Assembly: GCA_036501845.1 (NCBI GenBank)
Contig: DASXZO010000026.1
Span: forward strand, 1-8,112
Direction: 5' to 3'
Length of the DNA: 8,112 nt
DNA from: JBBREP01 sp036501845
GTDB lineage: Bacteria; Actinomycetota; Acidimicrobiia; IMCC26256; PALSA-610
Each line of letters begins with the position of its first letter. Positions within the stretch are counted from its first letter, which is position 1. Shown piece by piece: positions 6,253 through 8,112 of this stretch. The notes beneath the pieces are model-generated. The model made no database searches and had not been told where the DNA came from. It saw only the letters and a list, made by a program, of their open reading frames with translations. The position numbers and the translations under genes are program-made.

Positions 6253-8112
6253 TACGCGGTGGTGTGCGCGCCGGTGATCGGCGAACTCATCCGCGTGTGG
6301 CCGAGGTTCTATCCCACGGGCGACGATGCGGTGCACGCGATCCACGCGCACGACGTGTTCTCGACGCGCACCCCGCTCCTCGGCATGTACTCGGGCATCT
6401 CGGATCCCGGAAAGGCCTTCGTGTACCACCTCGGTCCGATGGTGTTCTGGGCCCTCGCCGTTCCGGAACGTGTGTTCTCGGAGCGGCTGGGGATCGTGAT
6501 CGGTGCGGTCATCGTCGACATCGTTGCTGCAGTCGCGTTGTTGCGCAGCGTGCGCCGCACCGCCGGTGCGATGGCGGCATTGGGCACTGCGGCCCTTGTG
6601 GCGATCACCTGGTGGTCGATCGGGCGCCAGGTGCTCGCCGAGCCCTGGAATCCCTACATCGCCGTCGTCCCACTGATGCTCGTGCTCGTGTACTCGCTCG
6701 AGCTTGCCAATGGCGCGCTCGCACCCCTGCCGTGGACGGCACTTGCCGGCAGCTTCGTGATCCAGGCGCACTACTTGTACATCCCGGTCGTGCTGGCGAG
6801 TATCGCAACCGGCATCGCGCTCGGCGTCGTGGCGCGCCGGCAGGCGCGCTCGCCTGTAGACGAACCACCGCCGCCCGACCGTCGGGGCCGTCGGGCCGTC
6901 GTGGCTGCTGGCCTCGTCACCCTTGTGTGCTGGTCGTTCCCGCTGTATGACGAGTTCGCCCACTGGCCCGGCAACTTCAGCCGCTGGATCGAGGCCTTGC
7001 GCCACGTGCAGGGTGTGCAGCTCCCGGCGAGCGAAGCGTGGCACTACGTGGTGCGCTCGATCGGCTGGATACCGCTGGCCGCGCGTGGACCGTTGCCGGG
7101 CCTCACGCTGTTCAACCTGCCGTTCGCCGTGGGCGCGCTCGCAACCATCGTCGCGCTCGCGGTGATGGCGATGCTCGTGGCGACGGTGGTGGCGTTCTGG
7201 AAGCGCGACCCGCGTGTCGCTCGCTTTGCCGTGATCGCCGCGGTGCTCGTGCCCGTCACGTGGTTCGGCGTGTGGCGGCTTCCCTTGAGCCTTCCCGTGA
7301 TTCCCGTGTATCGCATCGTCGCGCTGTGGCCGGTCGGCGCGTACGTGTGGGCTGCGGCCATCGTCGGAGCGCTCGTGCTGCTCGGCCGCACCGACGTGGC
7401 GCGGGGTATGCGCGTGCGCGCCTCTACGAACGCGATCGCGCTCCGCCGGGTCGCGGTGGTCGTGGTGGTATGCGCCGCGGTGGGCTCGGCCATCGTCGGT
7501 GTGGCCGGCGCGCAGTCGGATAGGCCCGTCGACCGTACCGATTGGGCCTCGACCAAGGCGCTGGTGGGACCGACGTTGCAGCGGCTGCCTCACGACGCGC
7601 GCTATCGCATGCGTGCCGACGGCGGTCTCGCCTTCTTCGTGCAATACGGCATCATGCGCGCGCTGCTCGACCACGGTTACCGAGCGTTTGTTCCCACGAA
7701 CGACGTGCAGCTCAGTCGCGACTACGGGAGCAACGACCGGCACGATTCCACGCTGCTCGTGACCACCAAGGGCGGCCCGCTGCCACGCGGTGAACGGCTG
7801 ATCGCGCTCTACGAGAAGAGCACCGCGACGCAACGCACGTTGCTCGGCCAGGCGCGCGCCGCCGCGGTAGCGGCGTTGCAGCACGAACCGTTGCGGCTGA
7901 CGTCGCGCGGCGAGCAGGAGCGCCGCCAAGCGTCGGGCCTGGCGCGGGTGTACCTCGACGAGGTGCAGGCGGGGACGGTCACTCCCGAACACATTCTCGA
8001 CTCATTCCTCGATCACATGGTGGTCGACAGCCGCCGGAACCCGAGCGGCTCGGCGCGCACCCTCGTGGTGGGCTCGGATGTGCTGCCCGCCCTCACCGCG
8101 TACAGCCGGCTG
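6241..8112 (+). CDS. GT-C-like polytopic membrane protein, putative glycosyltransferase (3' end beyond window)
   Basis: The frame is open from 6163 to the window end without a stop, giving at least 624 residues from ATG 6241; the C-terminus is missing. About 10-11 hydrophobic segments fill residues 1-423, for example near 2-20, 83-104, 130-150, 225-245, 300-325 and 400-423. After the first segment comes PTGDDAVHAIHAHDVF with Asp28-Asp29, then TPLLGMYSGIS and YHLGPMVF. The layout, an acidic pair in the first external loop and then a HxGP-type segment, recalls GT-C glycosyltransferases and a group of uncharacterised actinobacterial membrane proteins. Residues from about 425 on are hydrophilic and look like a soluble, probably extracytoplasmic domain that I do not recognise. 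A role in envelope glycan assembly with a polyprenyl-phosphate sugar donor is inference. ATG 6241 is the first ATG, GTG or TTG after the stop at 6160. No Shine-Dalgarno sequence precedes it, so the true start may differ. It begins 53 bp after the lipB-lipA stop and may be read with that operon. Confidence 0.75.
   Translation, partial: MALAYAVVCAPVIGELIRVWPRFYPTGDDAVHAIHAHDVFSTRTPLLGMYSGISDPGKAFVYHLGPMVFWALAVPERVFSERLGIVIGAVIVDIVAAVALLRSVRRTAGAMAALGTAALVAITWWSIGRQVLAEPWNPYIAVVPLMLVLVYSLELANGALAPLPWTALAGSFVIQAHYLYIPVVLASIATGIALGVVARRQARSPVDEPPPPDRRGRRAVVAAGLVTLVCWSFPLYDEFAHWPGNFSRWIEALRHVQGVQLPASEAWHYVVRSIGWIPLAARGPLPGLTLFNLPFAVGALATIVALAVMAMLVATVVAFWKRDPRVARFAVIAAVLVPVTWFGVWRLPLSLPVIPVYRIVALWPVGAYVWAAAIVGALVLLGRTDVARGMRVRASTNAIALRRVAVVVVVCAAVGSAIVGVAGAQSDRPVDRTDWASTKALVGPTLQRLPHDARYRMRADGGLAFFVQYGIMRALLDHGYRAFVPTNDVQLSRDYGSNDRHDSTLLVTTKGGPLPRGERLIALYEKSTATQRTLLGQARAAAVAALQHEPLRLTSRGEQERRQASGLARVYLDEVQAGTVTPEHILDSFLDHMVVDSRRNPSGSARTLVVGSDVLPALTAYSRL

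Noticed and set aside
6222..6950. Plus-strand frame starting shortly after lipB-lipA
   Set aside because: It is Arg-rich and lies in a different frame from the membrane gene that starts at 6241 and stays open to the window end.
6139..7992. Long minus-strand open frame opposite the GT-C-like gene
   Set aside because: The product is Arg/His/Asp/Glu-rich without domains, while the plus frame encodes regular membrane segments. It is a shadow of GC-rich codons.

Overview
The window is GC-rich bacterial DNA with dense coding. Its gene content suggests an actinobacterium, possibly of the class Acidimicrobiia: an actinobacterial-type dihydrolipoamide dehydrogenase, an Ala/Pro-rich E2 acyltransferase, and LipB and LipA encoded directly after the E2. 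The phylum is inferred from protein style and gene order. The class is a guess.

Layout. (1) Minus strand, 20-1435: a complete polytopic membrane protein resembling polysaccharide (Wzx/MurJ-like) flippases. (2) 1436-1651: a 216-bp divergent intergenic region. It holds a possible 29-residue membrane peptide ORF (1453-1542), a 34-residue leader-like ORF (1551-1655) whose stop overlaps the next start, and a small hexamer repeat/dyad. (3) Plus strand, 1652-6187: a tight operon of lpd (E3), a 2-oxoacid dehydrogenase E2, and one continuous ORF in which octanoyltransferase (LipB) is fused to lipoyl synthase (LipA). E3 and E2 are 25 bp apart, and E2 and lipB-lipA overlap by 4 bp. (4) Plus strand, 6241 to beyond the right edge: a large membrane protein with a GT-C-glycosyltransferase-like N-terminus and a long soluble C-terminal part, truncated by the window.

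How the genes work together. The E2 carries a lipoyl domain with an acceptor lysine (K41). LipB would transfer octanoyl from acyl carrier protein to that lysine, and LipA would insert two sulfurs to make lipoyl. The E3 would then re-oxidise the dihydrolipoyl arm during catalysis. The operon therefore encodes an E2, its cofactor assembly and its redox partner, with no E1 visible here. The flanking membrane proteins look like cell-envelope glycan functions and have no evident link to lipoate metabolism.

The most notable observation is the LipB-LipA fusion, in which both active sites appear complete. Next are an altered, otherwise conserved segment in its LipA half and the two small ORFs upstream of lpd. 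I see no CRISPR array, tRNA, rRNA, insertion sequence or clear terminator.
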